Shown here in pieces: positions 8,990-18,288 of a stretch of 64,000 nt of DNA. A model generated the notes under the pieces. That model worked only from the letters and a program-made list of their open reading frames with translations, made no database searches and was not told the DNA's origin. This stretch comes from Arthrobacter sp. MYb23. Lineage in GTDB: Bacteria; Actinomycetota; Actinomycetes; Actinomycetales; Micrococcaceae. The DNA lies in NCBI RefSeq assembly GCF_002979775.1, contig NZ_PCPR01000003.1, positions 62,001-126,000 of the forward strand, written 5' to 3'. Position 1 is the first letter of the stretch, and each line of letters begins with the position of its first letter. Made by a program: the position numbers and the translations under genes.

Positions 8990-9868
8990 TCAGGGAAGGG
9001 TAAGGATTTCCGCGCCGGTCTCGGTGACCAGCAGGGTGTGTTCGAATTGGGCCGTGCGTTTGTGGTCCTTGGTGACAACAGTCCAGTCATCGGACCACAT
9101 CTCCCATTCGATGGTGCCGAGGGTCAGCATGGGTTCGATGGTGAAAACCATGCCTGCCTCGATCACTGTGTTGTACGCCGGGGCTGCGTCGTAATGCGGA
9201 ATGATGAGGCCGGTGTGGAAGGCCTCACCCACGCCGTGGCCGGTGAAATCCCTGACCACGCCATAGCCGAAGCGTTTGGCATAGGACTGGATTGCTCGGC
9301 CGATTACGTTGATTTCGCGGCCAGGGGCCACGGCCTTGATGGCCCGGTTGAGCGACTCCTGCGTACGCTCAACCAGCAGACGGGATTCTTCATCCACGTC
9401 GCCAACCAGGAAAGTGTAATTAGTGTCCCCATGCACTCCGTTGATAAAAGCGGTGATGTCAATGTTCAGGATGTCGCCATCCTGGACCACGGTTGAGTCG
9501 GGGATTCCGTGGCAGATGACTTCGTTGAGGGAGGAACACAGCGATTTGGGGAACCCGCGGTATCCGAGCGTGGAGGGGTAAGCATGGTGGTCCAGAAGAA
9601 ACTCGTGTCCCACTCTGTCCAGCTGGTCCGTGGTGACACCGGGCTGGAGGTGCTTGCCTACCTCAACGATCGCTTGCGCGGCGATCTTTCCCGCGATCCG
9701 GATCTTCTCGATGGTCTCGGGAGACTTCACCTCGGAGCCGGTGAACTTGGCCGGTGCCTTCTTGCCTACATACTCCGGCCTGGGAATGGACGCCGGGACG
9801 GGACGTTCAGGGGTGATGGTTCCCGGGGTGAGGGCGCCAATGGGTGCAGTCGAAGCAAGAGAAGGCAT
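8990..9868 (-). CDS. map: Methionine aminopeptidase, type I
   Basis: A 292-aa enzyme that removes the initiator methionine from nascent proteins. Metal ligands are in [20 protein letters not shown] (two Asp), GHGVGEAFH (His) and FTIEPML (Glu), with a final Glu near [15 protein letters not shown]. It has the N-terminal extension of about 40 residues with a P-x-x-P-like stretch seen in one actinobacterial MetAP paralogue, before [13 protein letters not shown]. The start is ATG at 9868: TATGAT lies exactly 6 nt upstream and there is no ribosome binding site, so the message is probably leaderless. Confidence 0.95.
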   Translation of the reverse strand: MPSLASTAPIGALTPGTITPERPVPASIPRPEYVGKKAPAKFTGSEVKSPETIEKIRIAGKIAAQAIVEVGKHLQPGVTTDQLDRVGHEFLLDHHAYPSTLGYRGFPKSLCSSLNEVICHGIPDSTVVQDGDILNIDITAFINGVHGDTNYTFLVGDVDEESRLLVERTQESLNRAIKAVAPGREINVIGRAIQSYAKRFGYGVVRDFTGHGVGEAFHTGLIIPHYDAAPAYNTVIEAGMVFTIEPMLTLGTIEWEMWSDDWTVVTKDHKRTAQFEHTLLVTETGAEILTLP

Positions 9869-9874
9869 AGATTG

Positions 9875-9880
9875 ATCATA
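9875..9880 (-). promoter_or_regulatory. -10 element TATGAT of a probable leaderless map transcript
   Basis: On the reverse strand TATGAT is followed by exactly 6 nt and then the map ATG. TTGCGT lies 15 bp upstream as a possible, short-spaced -35. Confidence 0.55.
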
Positions 9881-9975
9881 TAAGGCACACAAGAGACGCA
9901 AGTAACAAAGTGTGGCCGGGTTCCCGTGACCCCGCCAACGTTACGCGTCGAAGGGCCCCGGACGGAGGAGGAGAC

Positions 9976-10140
9976 GTGACGGAGTACTGGTACAACGTCA
10001 AAACGCACGAGATCGAAGAGGACGCGATGTCCGATTGGACCCAGCTGATTGGCCCCTATAAAACAAGGGAAGAAGCTGAGCACGCCTTGGAGAAGGTCAA
10101 ATCACGCAATGACGCCTGGGACGCCCAGGACGACGACTAG
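9976..10140 (+). CDS. Small SPOR-like/actinobacterial conserved protein
   Basis: A 54-aa soluble acidic protein whose sequence begins TEYWYNVKTHEIEED after the initiator and continues with a W-x-x-x-x-G-P-Y segment (DWTQLIGPYKTREEAEHALEKV). The aromatic YWYN start and GPYKTREEAEHAL resemble a single minimal SPOR-like repeat, but the gene is too short for a full SPOR domain. The start is GTG at 9976, directly behind GGAGGAGGAG. Its function is unknown. It is divergent from map and convergent with panB. Confidence 0.75.
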   Translation: MTEYWYNVKTHEIEEDAMSDWTQLIGPYKTREEAEHALEKVKSRNDAWDAQDDD

Positions 10141-10179
10141 CCGCGCGGGTAACGGGTCCGGGCGACTGGAAGGCTGCGG

Positions 10180-11085
10180 CTAGAAGGAGTGCTCCGGTCC
10201 GGGGAACTGACCGGATCGGACATCCTCCCCGTAGGCGGCCGCGGCGTCACTCAGCGTGGTGCGAAGATCTGCGTACTGCTTGACGAACTTTGCCATCTTG
10301 CCGCCACGCAACCCTGCCATGTCCTGCCACACAAGAACCTGCCCTGTGGTGCTCTTGCCAGCCCCGATACCGACCGTGGGTACCCGCACTGCGGCATCCA
10401 CGGCTGCTGCGGTCTCGGCAGGCACCATTTCCATGAGGACACTGAAAGCGCCCGCGTCCTGCAGCGCGAGTGCATCATCCACGAGCCGCTGGGCGTCATC
10501 GCCACGGCCCTGGACGCGATAGCCGCCGAGGGAATGTTCGCTTTGGGGAGTGAAACCGATGTGGGCCATGACCGGGATTCCTGCTTGGACCATGGCTTTG
10601 ACAGTCTCGGCGTAGTAAGCGGTTCCCTCAATTTTGACGGCGTGCGCCAGTCCTTCCTTGAGGAACCGGACGCCGGTGGCGACGGCCTGGCCGGGGGAAA
10701 CTTCGTAGCTGCCAAACGGCAGATCCGCCACTACCAACGCGCGCTTGGCCGCCCTGCTCACCGCCCGCGTCAAGGGCAGGAGCTCGTCCACCGTGACGGG
10801 AAGGCTCGTCTCATTGCCGAACACGTTGTTGGAAGCGGAGTCGCCCACCAGCAGGACTTCGATTCCGGCCTGATCAAAGATCTCCGCGGTGTACTGCTCA
10901 TAGGCGGTCAGCATGGCAAAGTGCTCGCCGTTGTCCTTGGCCTGCTGAAGGTGGTGTATCCGGACCCGGCTGACTGGCTTCCTGCCGCTGGTCGACGGCA
11001 CAGGGGCAGCGCCTGCAGGTCCCGTGCCGTAGGGTGCGGGAACTTCGGCGGGCGTGGTGGACTCAGGAAGGTTGCTCGGGGCCAT
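10180..11085 (-). CDS. panB: 3-methyl-2-oxobutanoate hydroxymethyltransferase
   Basis: A 301-aa enzyme that adds a hydroxymethyl group from 5,10-methylenetetrahydrofolate to 2-oxoisovalerate, giving ketopantoate, the first committed step to pantothenate and CoA. Diagnostic stretches are [29 protein letters not shown] (Mg-binding Asp), [30 protein letters not shown] (catalytic Glu) and TVGIGAG. The N-terminal 40 residues are a low-complexity extension before the barrel. The start is ATG at 11085 with TAGGCT 6 nt upstream and no ribosome binding site. panC and panD are not adjacent. The panB-glnA2-glnE neighbourhood matches the order known from mycobacteria. Confidence 0.96.
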   Translation of the reverse strand: MAPSNLPESTTPAEVPAPYGTGPAGAAPVPSTSGRKPVSRVRIHHLQQAKDNGEHFAMLTAYEQYTAEIFDQAGIEVLLVGDSASNNVFGNETSLPVTVDELLPLTRAVSRAAKRALVVADLPFGSYEVSPGQAVATGVRFLKEGLAHAVKIEGTAYYAETVKAMVQAGIPVMAHIGFTPQSEHSLGGYRVQGRGDDAQRLVDDALALQDAGAFSVLMEMVPAETAAAVDAAVRVPTVGIGAGKSTTGQVLVWQDMAGLRGGKMAKFVKQYADLRTTLSDAAAAYGEDVRSGQFPGPEHSF

Positions 11086-11091
11086 GGATAG

Positions 11092-11097
11092 AGCCTA
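11092..11097 (-). promoter_or_regulatory. -10 element TAGGCT of a probable leaderless panB transcript
   Basis: On the reverse strand TAGGCT is followed by 6 nt and then the panB ATG. The same hexamer and spacing occur before the genes at 20025 and 58969. Confidence 0.45.
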
Positions 11098-11134
11098 AGC
11101 GGTGCCGACGGCGGCTGCCACCAGTGTGCCGGGC

Positions 11135-11160
11135 GTCACCTTATGTAAACGCTGTGTTAC
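11135..11160 (+). promoter_or_regulatory. Weak GlnR-type box upstream of glnA2
   Basis: GTCAC (11135-11139), 6 nt, TAAAC (11146-11150), then GTTAC at 11156-11160 after 5 nt. This approximates the first half of the known GlnR box GTnAC-N6-GAAAC. It lies about 50 bp upstream of a possible -10, TAGAGT at 11199-11204. It is weaker than the box before glnA. Confidence 0.3.
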
Positions 11161-11275
11161 GCGCAGGCACTGCTGCGGCATTAGCTCGGAACTCTTAGTA
11201 GAGTGAAGGCTGAACTGTCGTGGCTTCTCTCCAATGAAACCAGCGGCATGGACACCGAATCGGAAAAGAGGCCCT

Positions 11276-12616
11276 ATGGACCGCCAGCAAGAGTTCGTTC
11301 TGCGGACGATCGAAGAGCGTGACGTGCGCTTCGTACGCTTGTGGTTCACCGACGTCGTGGGTTCCCTTAAATCGGTGGCGCTAGCGCCGGCGGAAGTTGA
11401 GGGTGCCTTTGAAGAAGGCCTTGGCTTTGACGGGTCCGCCATTGAAGGCCTGGCCCGCGTGTTCGAGTCGGACATGCTCGCGCAGCCGGACCCGTCCACC
11501 TTCCAGATCCTGCCGTGGCGTGGAGAGACAGAGCAGACGTCCCGCATGTTCTGCGATGTCCTCACTCCCGACGGTGAGCCATCTGCCGCGGACCCCCGCA
11601 ACGTCCTCAAGAGGACCCTTGCGAAGGCCGCTGACATGGGCTTTACCTGCTACACCCACCCTGAGATTGAGTTCTACCTGCTGAAGTCCAAGGACCTGGG
11701 TCCGGACGGCGCTCCCGTGCCCGTGGACGAAGGCGGCTACTTTGACCATGTACCGGGTGGTGTAGCGCAGGACTTCCGCCGCACAGCGGTCACCATGCTC
11801 GAATCCGTCGGCATCTCGGTGGAGTTCAGCCACCACGAGGCCGGCCCTGGCCAGAACGAGATCGACCTCCGCTATGCGGATGCGCTTCAGACCGCGGATA
11901 ACATCATGACGTTCCGGACGGTCATCAAGGAAGTGGCCCTTCAGCAGGGTACGTACGCCACCTTCATGCCCAAGCCGTTCACGGACCACCCCGGTTCAGG
12001 CATGCACACCCACTTCTCGCTCTTTGAGGGCGACACCAACGCATTCTTCGAAGCCGGCGCCGAGTTCCAGCTGTCCAAGACGGCGCGCCAGTTCATTGCC
12101 GGAATCCTCAAGCACGCTCCTGAATTCACCGCCGTCACCAATCAGTTCGTCAATTCCTACAAGCGCCTCTGGGGTGGCGGCGAAGCCCCCAGCTACCTGA
12201 GCTGGGGCCACAACAACCGCTCGGCATTGGTTCGCGTTCCGCTGTACAAGCCCGGCAAGGGCCAGTCGGCGCGCATCGAATACCGTGGAATCGACAGCGC
12301 AACCAACCCGTACCTGGCTTACGCCGTGCTGCTGGGTGCCGGTTTGAAGGGCATCGAGGAAGGCTACGAACTTCCCGCCGCAGCTGAAGACGACGTATGG
12401 TCGTTGACCACCGCGGAGCGTCGGGCCATGGGGCACGCACCGTTGCCGGCCAGCCTCCACGATGCCATTCGAGCCATGGAAGAATCCGAACTGGTGGCTG
12501 AGATCCTGGGAGAGCAGGTGTTCGAACACTTCCTGCGCAACAAGCGTGCGGAGTGGCAGGACTACCGCCTCCAGGTCACCCCGTACGAGTTGCAGCGCAA
12601 CCTCGGCATTCTCTAG
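11276..12616 (+). CDS. glnA2: Glutamine synthetase, GlnA2 type
   Basis: A 446-aa type I glutamine synthetase that makes glutamine from glutamate, ammonia and ATP. Signature regions include FDGSAIEG, EIEFYLL and SHHEAGPGQNEID (metal-binding Glu residues), KPFTDHPGSGMHTH (ATP site), and RSALVRVP with ARIEYRGIDSATNPYLA. The position equivalent to the adenylylated tyrosine of GlnA (Tyr402 of the paralogue at 18289-19713) is occupied by Trp375 (DDVWSLT), so GlnE should not modify this enzyme even though glnE follows 9 nt later. The start is ATG at 11276 behind AAAGAGG; an ATG at 11234 is in frame but lacks a binding site. Confidence 0.95.
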   Translation: MDRQQEFVLRTIEERDVRFVRLWFTDVVGSLKSVALAPAEVEGAFEEGLGFDGSAIEGLARVFESDMLAQPDPSTFQILPWRGETEQTSRMFCDVLTPDGEPSAADPRNVLKRTLAKAADMGFTCYTHPEIEFYLLKSKDLGPDGAPVPVDEGGYFDHVPGGVAQDFRRTAVTMLESVGISVEFSHHEAGPGQNEIDLRYADALQTADNIMTFRTVIKEVALQQGTYATFMPKPFTDHPGSGMHTHFSLFEGDTNAFFEAGAEFQLSKTARQFIAGILKHAPEFTAVTNQFVNSYKRLWGGGEAPSYLSWGHNNRSALVRVPLYKPGKGQSARIEYRGIDSATNPYLAYAVLLGAGLKGIEEGYELPAAAEDDVWSLTTAERRAMGHAPLPASLHDAIRAMEESELVAEILGEQVFEHFLRNKRAEWQDYRLQVTPYELQRNLGIL

Positions 12617-12625
12617 GCCGGGCCA

Positions 12626-15600
12626 ATGAGCCTTGCGCGTCGGCTCATCTCAGCCGGATTCAGTGACCTCGAAAAAGGCGAACGGTTCCTCGCTGCCCCG
12701 GAACTTGAAGGGATAGACGAGGACGCCCTGTTCGCCGGGCTTTCCTTGTCCGCAAGCCCGGATACCGCCCTCCAGTCTTTGGTCCGCCTGATCGAGAAGA
12801 ACCCGGGGCTGAAGAAGCTGGCCGCGGCTGATCAGGACATCAGCGAGCCCATGTACCGGCTCCTGGGTGCCTCCGAGGCTCTGGGTGAGTTTCTCATGCG
12901 GCGGCCGGAGCATCTGGATGTGTTCAACGTCCGGGTCAGTCCGGAGCCGGTTCAGGCCTCCAATGAAGAGCTTCGGGCCGGTCTGCTGCGCTCCGTGAAA
13001 GCCGAGCCCAATGCACAGCGCCCGGTGGCCGGAATGACAGGGCTGCCAGCCTACGCGGCCCTGCGGAGTGCGTACCGCCGTGGTTTGACAGAGCTGGCCA
13101 TCAAGGACATCTGCGCTGCATCACCAACGGACTTCATGCCCGCGGTGGGCGCAGAGTTGGCCGACCTCGCAGGGGCCGCCATCGAGGCTGCCCTCGCGGT
13201 GTCCCGGGCCGAAGCTGAGGCCCAGTTCGACGCGGCCGAAATTGCCGACGTCGGGCTTGCCGTCATGGGCATGGGCAAATGCGGCGCCAGAGAACTGAAC
13301 TACATTTCCGACGTCGACGTCATTTATGTCATCGAAGCAGGGGAGTTGGACGACGCCCGCGCGTCCACCATCGGCACTGCTCTTGCCTCCGGTATCTCCA
13401 GGGCCATCTCTTCCTCCGCGCCGGAACCGGGACTGTGGGAAGTTGACGCCAACCTCCGTCCAGAAGGAAAGTCCGGCCCGCTGGTTCGCACGCTGCCCTC
13501 GCACTTGAGCTATTACGCCCGCTGGGCCGAAAGCTGGGAGTTCCAGGCCCTGCTGAAGGCGCGGACCATTGCCGGTGACCGGGACCTGGGCCAGCGCTAC
13601 GAGAAGGCTGTGGAGCCTCTGGTCTGGGCCTCCGCAGGCCGTGAGGGTTTTGTGGAGTCGGTTCAGGCCATGCGCCGCAGGGTGACCGATTACATTCCGG
13701 CGGCCGAGGAACAGCGCCAGATCAAGCTGGGGCGCGGCGGACTCCGCGACGTTGAATTTACGGTTCAGCTGCTGCAATTGGTGCACGGAAAGTCTGACGA
13801 GTCACTTCGTCGCCGGGACACCACCTCCGCCATCGCTGCCTTGTCTGCCGGCGGTTACATCGGACGGACGGATGCCGCGGCCTTTGACAACGCGTACCGC
13901 TACCTGCGCCTGCTGGAACACAGAATCCAGCTCTTCCAATTGCGTCGGACACACCTCATGCCTGTTGCTGAGGATGCCCAGCGCTTCCTTGCCAAGGCCG
14001 TCCTGGGGCCGTTCGCCCTGGAGCGGCCGCACCCTGACCAGCTGATGGCCACATGGCAAAAGACCAAAAAAGCTGTCCGTGAGCTCCATGAGCGGATCTT
14101 CTACCGTCCGCTGCTCAACACCGCAGCAAAGCTGAGCAGCGAGGACGCGAAGCTCAGCCCCGAGGCTGCCCAAGGCCGTCTCGCCGCACTTGGCTACGTG
14201 GACCCTCAAGGTGCCATGCGGCACATAGAGGCACTCACCGCAGGCGTCAGTCGACGCGCTGCGCTGCAGAGGCAGCTCTTGCCGATCCTCTTGGGATGGC
14301 TTGCCGAGGGTGTTGATCCCGACGCCGGGCTCCTCGCCTTCCGCAGGGTCAGTGAAGCCCTCGGAACCACTCATTGGTACCTCGGTCTGCTCCGGGATTC
14401 TCAAGCGGCCGCCGAGCGGCTCTGCCAAGTGCTGGCCAATTCCCGGCTGATTTCGGATCTGTTGGAAGTTTCTCCGGAGTCCGTTGCCTGGTTGGGCAGT
14501 GACAAGGACCTGGTGCCGATACCTTTTGAAGCCCAATGGCAGGAGATCCGGTCCAAGCTCTCCCGTCACGCGGATCCCGAGAGTGCCATGAGGCTGGTCC
14601 GGCTGATCCGGCGTCGGGAGATCCTGCGGACCGCGATTGCGGATAGCGCCGGGTTGCTCGATCAGGATGCCGTGGGGTTGGCCTTGTCCGAAACGGATCG
14701 GGCGGCGGTTCTCGGGGCTTTGCATGTGGCGGAGGGCGTCATCGCGGCGACTGGGCCGTTGAAAACCGATGTGCTGGTGGTGGCCATGGGCCGGCAGGGT
14801 GGCCGGGAGATCGGCTACGGCTCAGACGCGGACGTCATCTATGTACACCGTGCCCGCCCCGGATTCAGTGATGCGGAGGCCCAGGAACAGGCGACCACCA
14901 TTGTGGCCAAGGTATCGAGCTTCCTCACCCAGCCGCTCAAGCCCGCCATCATGGCCGAACGAGTGCTCATGGTGGACGCCGACCTCCGTCCGGAAGGCAA
15001 GAACGGCGCCATGGTGCGGTCCTTGGATTCGTATGCGGAGTACTACCGGCGGTGGTCCCTTATCTGGGAAGCGCAAGCCCTCCTGCGGGCCCGCCCGATG
15101 GCAGGCTCGGATGAGCTTGCCGCTGACTTTCTCCGTCTCATTGATCCCCTTCGGTACCCGGAGCAACTCGCGGACAACGATCTCCGGGAGATTCGCCGCG
15201 TCAAGGCGCGGGTGGAGTCCGAGCGTCTGCCTCGCGGCGCTGATCCAGCCCGGCACGTCAAGCTTGGCCGGGGCGGCCTGAGCGACGTTGAATGGCTGGT
15301 CCAGTTGATTCAGCTTCAGCACGCCGGAAAACACCCGGAGTTGCGGACATCGTCAACCCTGGATGCACTGGCTGCTGCGGAAAAGTTGGATTTCATCGCC
15401 GAAGACGACGCCACGCTCCTGCGGGAGGCATGGCGGCTCGCCAGCCGTATCCGCTCCGCCAACGTCATCGTGACCGGCCGCGCCTCGGACCTGCTGCCCT
15501 CATCCCGTAAGGACCTGGAGGCTGTGGCCCGCTGGTGTGGCTACCAACCTGGAAACGCAGGTCATTTCGAAGAGGACTATCTACGGCTCAGTCGCCGGGC

Positions 15601-15637
15601 CCGGGGCGTTTTTGAGAAAGAGTTCTACGGCCACTGA
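12626..15637 (+). CDS. glnE: Bifunctional glutamine-synthetase adenylyltransferase/deadenylase
   Basis: A 1003-aa enzyme that attaches AMP to, or removes it from, a tyrosine of GlnA to tune activity to nitrogen supply. Two nucleotidyltransferase domains are visible. The N-terminal deadenylase has MGMGKCGARELNYISDVDV near residue 214, and the C-terminal adenylyltransferase has MGRQGGREIGYGSDADV near residue 720. Each is followed by a helical GlnE-type domain with a repeated RxKLGRGGLxDVE signature. It is co-transcribed with glnA2, although its expected substrate is the GlnA at 18289-19713. Its last 13 bp overlap the convergent sulfatase gene. Confidence 0.97.
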   Translation: MSLARRLISAGFSDLEKGERFLAAPELEGIDEDALFAGLSLSASPDTALQSLVRLIEKNPGLKKLAAADQDISEPMYRLLGASEALGEFLMRRPEHLDVFNVRVSPEPVQASNEELRAGLLRSVKAEPNAQRPVAGMTGLPAYAALRSAYRRGLTELAIKDICAASPTDFMPAVGAELADLAGAAIEAALAVSRAEAEAQFDAAEIADVGLAVMGMGKCGARELNYISDVDVIYVIEAGELDDARASTIGTALASGISRAISSSAPEPGLWEVDANLRPEGKSGPLVRTLPSHLSYYARWAESWEFQALLKARTIAGDRDLGQRYEKAVEPLVWASAGREGFVESVQAMRRRVTDYIPAAEEQRQIKLGRGGLRDVEFTVQLLQLVHGKSDESLRRRDTTSAIAALSAGGYIGRTDAAAFDNAYRYLRLLEHRIQLFQLRRTHLMPVAEDAQRFLAKAVLGPFALERPHPDQLMATWQKTKKAVRELHERIFYRPLLNTAAKLSSEDAKLSPEAAQGRLAALGYVDPQGAMRHIEALTAGVSRRAALQRQLLPILLGWLAEGVDPDAGLLAFRRVSEALGTTHWYLGLLRDSQAAAERLCQVLANSRLISDLLEVSPESVAWLGSDKDLVPIPFEAQWQEIRSKLSRHADPESAMRLVRLIRRREILRTAIADSAGLLDQDAVGLALSETDRAAVLGALHVAEGVIAATGPLKTDVLVVAMGRQGGREIGYGSDADVIYVHRARPGFSDAEAQEQATTIVAKVSSFLTQPLKPAIMAERVLMVDADLRPEGKNGAMVRSLDSYAEYYRRWSLIWEAQALLRARPMAGSDELAADFLRLIDPLRYPEQLADNDLREIRRVKARVESERLPRGADPARHVKLGRGGLSDVEWLVQLIQLQHAGKHPELRTSSTLDALAAAEKLDFIAEDDATLLREAWRLASRIRSANVIVTGRASDLLPSSRKDLEAVARWCGYQPGNAGHFEEDYLRLSRRARGVFEKEFYGH

Positions 15638-17115
15638 AGCGTGGCCGCGGATGCCTTTTCACGGGCGTGCCGCAGCATGGCCACAACCTGGGCTCCGGGC
15701 GTGAGGGCCCCGTCAACGACGTAACCTTCTTCGCGGTCCCGGAGCGTCTCCACCATCCGCTGCCGCCAGGACGGCAGGTCTCCGAGATTGGCGGGGTCGT
15801 CGGCGAGGTTGTGCCGTTCCTGGGGATCGGCGTCGAGGTTGAAGAGTTCTTCCGTTCCCTCGCCGGACCCCCAGATGTATTTGTGGTGGCCATCCGTCAG
15901 CCAGTGCAGGTTCTGGCCCCAGTACACGTGTTCGCCATGAAGGACCTCCCGCACCGCTTCGCTGCTCTCGCCCCGGACGATGGGTGCCAGCGACCTTCCG
16001 TCCACGGAGTCCGGGATGGGAAGCCCCGCAAGGTCCAGCAGGGTAGGCATGATGTCCCTGAGTTCCACCACGTGATCCACCACCGCGCCACGTGCGGCTT
16101 TCGGGGCGGCCGGAGAATTGGCGATGATGAACGGTACGCGGGAGGAACCTTCGTACGGCACAGCTTTTCGGAACATATGGTGATCGCCCATCATTTCGCC
16201 GTGGTCGCTCGTGAACGCAAGCACGGTGTTTTCGTGCAGGCCGAAGTCTGCCAGGGACTCTTTGATGCGGTTGATCTGTAAGTCAATCTGGGCCATGAGG
16301 CCGTAGTAGCCTGCCCTGGCCCGATGGACTACGCGGTCCGGGATTCTGCCGTAGCTGGCCTGATAGTTTCCGTCCTGTCGATGGTCATCCCAGTGCTGTT
16401 CCCAATCGCCTTCCACAGCTTCATAGGGCGGTATGTTGAGGTACTGCTCGAAGGCCCACGACGGCGGATCGTACGGCGGGTGCGGGCGGTGGAAGGAAAG
16501 GTAGAGGAAAAAAGGTTTGACGGGATCGCGCCTGTGCATCCACTCGATGGCTTGGGTGCCGATCCAATGCGTAGGATGCAGGTTTTCGGCCTTGTCCCAG
16601 GGGCGGGCGACAATTGAATTGCAATTGACGCCGTGATCGAAGTACTCCACGTCCGGGCCCATCCCTGGTTGGCGGCGGAGCCACGGAACATAATCGTCAA
16701 ATTTTGCGAAATGCTGCTGGTGTTCCTGCCTGGCATGGTGCAGATATCCGTCATGGAGGATGACGTCGTCAAAGTCGAGCCTGGAGCGTTCCGGCCACAC
16801 ATGCATCTTCCCGATGGCTTGGGTGTGGTAGCCGCCCTTCCGGAATTCGCCCTGTACCGTCACGGGATGGACTGCATGGAACGGCACGCCGTCGTTGTAG
16901 CCCACGCGGCCATGCCGTTCCTGCGATTGCCCGGTGAACAGGGCCACGCGGGCTGGCACACACGATGGTGTAGCAGAATAGCCCTTGGAAAACCTGACAC
17001 CGTTACGGGCAAGGTCATCGAGGTGGGGTGTCTCCACATAGGGATGCCCGTCCGCGGACAAGCAGTCGCCCCTCCACTCATCAACGCAGATCAGGATGAC
17101 GTTGGGCTGGTTCAT
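15625..17115 (-). CDS. Sulfatase (alkaline phosphatase superfamily)
   Basis: A 496-aa Cys-type sulfatase. The sulfatase signature SCVPARVALFTGQ places the formylglycine-forming Cys at residue 52. Metal ligands appear in the N-terminal NVILICVDEWRGD and in the later LAFTSDHGEMMGDH. The substrate is unknown. No signal peptide is visible, so it is probably cytoplasmic, and the maturation enzyme (formylglycine-generating enzyme) is not in the window. I chose ATG 17115, preceded on its strand by GAAGGGA, over the Met at 17133. The 3' end overlaps glnE tail-to-tail by 13 bp. It stands alone among core genes and may be an accessory gain. Confidence 0.88.
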   Translation of the reverse strand: MNQPNVILICVDEWRGDCLSADGHPYVETPHLDDLARNGVRFSKGYSATPSCVPARVALFTGQSQERHGRVGYNDGVPFHAVHPVTVQGEFRKGGYHTQAIGKMHVWPERSRLDFDDVILHDGYLHHARQEHQQHFAKFDDYVPWLRRQPGMGPDVEYFDHGVNCNSIVARPWDKAENLHPTHWIGTQAIEWMHRRDPVKPFFLYLSFHRPHPPYDPPSWAFEQYLNIPPYEAVEGDWEQHWDDHRQDGNYQASYGRIPDRVVHRARAGYYGLMAQIDLQINRIKESLADFGLHENTVLAFTSDHGEMMGDHHMFRKAVPYEGSSRVPFIIANSPAAPKAARGAVVDHVVELRDIMPTLLDLAGLPIPDSVDGRSLAPIVRGESSEAVREVLHGEHVYWGQNLHWLTDGHHKYIWGSGEGTEELFNLDADPQERHNLADDPANLGDLPSWRQRMVETLRDREEGYVVDGALTPGAQVVAMLRHAREKASAATLQWP

Positions 17116-17176
17116 CGGAAGTGGTCCCTTCATGGCACTAACGGTTGTGACAATCCTAAGAGGAGAAACACGAAAA

Positions 17177-17746
17177 ATGCTTGAACATGACTCAGAAGAA
17201 GCATTTTCAATCGAGAGTGATCACTCTGAGCGCGGCGATATTTGGCTGATTCCCCTCAAAATGCTCGACGGCGACGCCCGGGCCATTCACCTTGGCGCGG
17301 TAGCGGAGTTGGCTGTTGAACCGGGGCAGCGGGATTTCGTAGGCGAACCATTGCGCATGATGCTGATTTCCCTGGAAGAGGAATCCCGATTCCCGTACGT
17401 CATTGAGTCGGGGGGAGTCGCGGTTGGCGTTCTCACCCTCCAGTCCGCAGCTGCCACGCTGGCGGGTTGGCCCGATGACGAGTCCGTGTGGTTGTTGCGG
17501 GGATTCCTCATCGACTCAAAAAGCCAAGGACGCGGACTCGGCACCTTGGCTGCGCGGGCGGCATCCGAGGAGGCGCGCAAGCTGACGTCCAGGCTGGGTG
17601 GCGGACAGGCCGGCGTCGTACTTTCCGTCAATGAGCGCAATCCCGCAGGGCTGGCCGCGTACACAAAGGCGGGGTTCGTGGATTCCGGACGATATTTGGG
17701 CGGCAGTGCGGGACCGCAGCGGACCATGTACAAAGCCTTCGCGTGA
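17177..17746 (+). CDS. GNAT-family N-acetyltransferase
   Basis: A 189-aa protein with the GNAT acetyl-CoA-binding motif A in FLIDSKSQGRGLGTLAARAA (Q/R-x-x-G-x-G/A type) and a C-terminal NPAGLAAYTKAGFVDSGRY segment typical of the fold. The N-terminus is acidic, and the substrate cannot be inferred. ATG at 17177 is preferred because AGGAG lies about 10 nt upstream; the frame stays open upstream across the divergent sulfatase start. No partner gene is obvious. Confidence 0.82.
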   Translation: MLEHDSEEAFSIESDHSERGDIWLIPLKMLDGDARAIHLGAVAELAVEPGQRDFVGEPLRMMLISLEEESRFPYVIESGGVAVGVLTLQSAAATLAGWPDDESVWLLRGFLIDSKSQGRGLGTLAARAASEEARKLTSRLGGGQAGVVLSVNERNPAGLAAYTKAGFVDSGRYLGGSAGPQRTMYKAFA

Positions 17747-17867
17747 CCATGGCGTCCGGACCCTCATCAGTCTTGGTCCAGCGGGGGCTGGGTGACATCC
17801 ACTGCCCCAAAGCTAAGTATCCTTATAGACTTCTTTTGTCTCTGATCTCAATGCATAGGGGAAGTAC

Positions 17868-18218
17868 ATGGAATACAACGGAAATCCGTCTGAGAGGGCC
17901 ATTCCTGCCGGAGAGCTGGACAGGCGTCACGTGGGCCATTCTGTGAGCTTTCAGCCCAACGAGTTCACCGTCGTCTTCGGGACGATCGCGGGTATCGCCA
18001 GGACCGAAGCACTTGTGTACCTGTCACTGGCTGGCGTATCCGGCGGTACTCATCTGAAAGACGAATACGATCTTCCCATCGATAAGAACGTCTACCTTCA
18101 GTTGGACCCGCTGGGTAGCGCGGAAAAGGGGATTTCGGATGCCGCCAGTTTCGTCAAGGACAAGTTGGACGAGATCAGCAAGAACCTTAGGGACCGCGAC
18201 CAAGGCAGATCCGAGTAA
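17868..18218 (+). CDS. Hypothetical protein
   Basis: A 116-aa protein I do not recognise. The middle is moderately hydrophobic (TVVFGTIAGIARTEALVYLSLAGVSGG) and the C-terminal third is charged and helical (SFVKDKLDEISKNLRDRDQG). No signal peptide or metal motif is visible. The ATG at 17868 sits behind AGGGGAAG, which supports it as a real gene, and a strong hairpin follows the stop. It is convergent with glnA. Confidence 0.65.
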   Translation: MEYNGNPSERAIPAGELDRRHVGHSVSFQPNEFTVVFGTIAGIARTEALVYLSLAGVSGGTHLKDEYDLPIDKNVYLQLDPLGSAEKGISDAASFVKDKLDEISKNLRDRDQGRSE

Positions 18219-18230
18219 TCCACACATCAA

Positions 18231-18274
18231 AAAGAGGCCAGCCTCAGTCCGTTGGGACTGAGGCTGGCCTCTTT
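18231..18274 (+). terminator. Strong bidirectional terminator hairpin before glnA 3' end
   Basis: A perfect 20-bp stem (18231-18250 with 18255-18274) and GTTG loop, with A-rich and T-rich ends (AAAGAGG / CCTCTTT), lies between the convergent gene at 17868 and glnA. It should stop both transcripts. Confidence 0.9.
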
Positions 18275-18288
18275 ACTGCGTGGTGATA

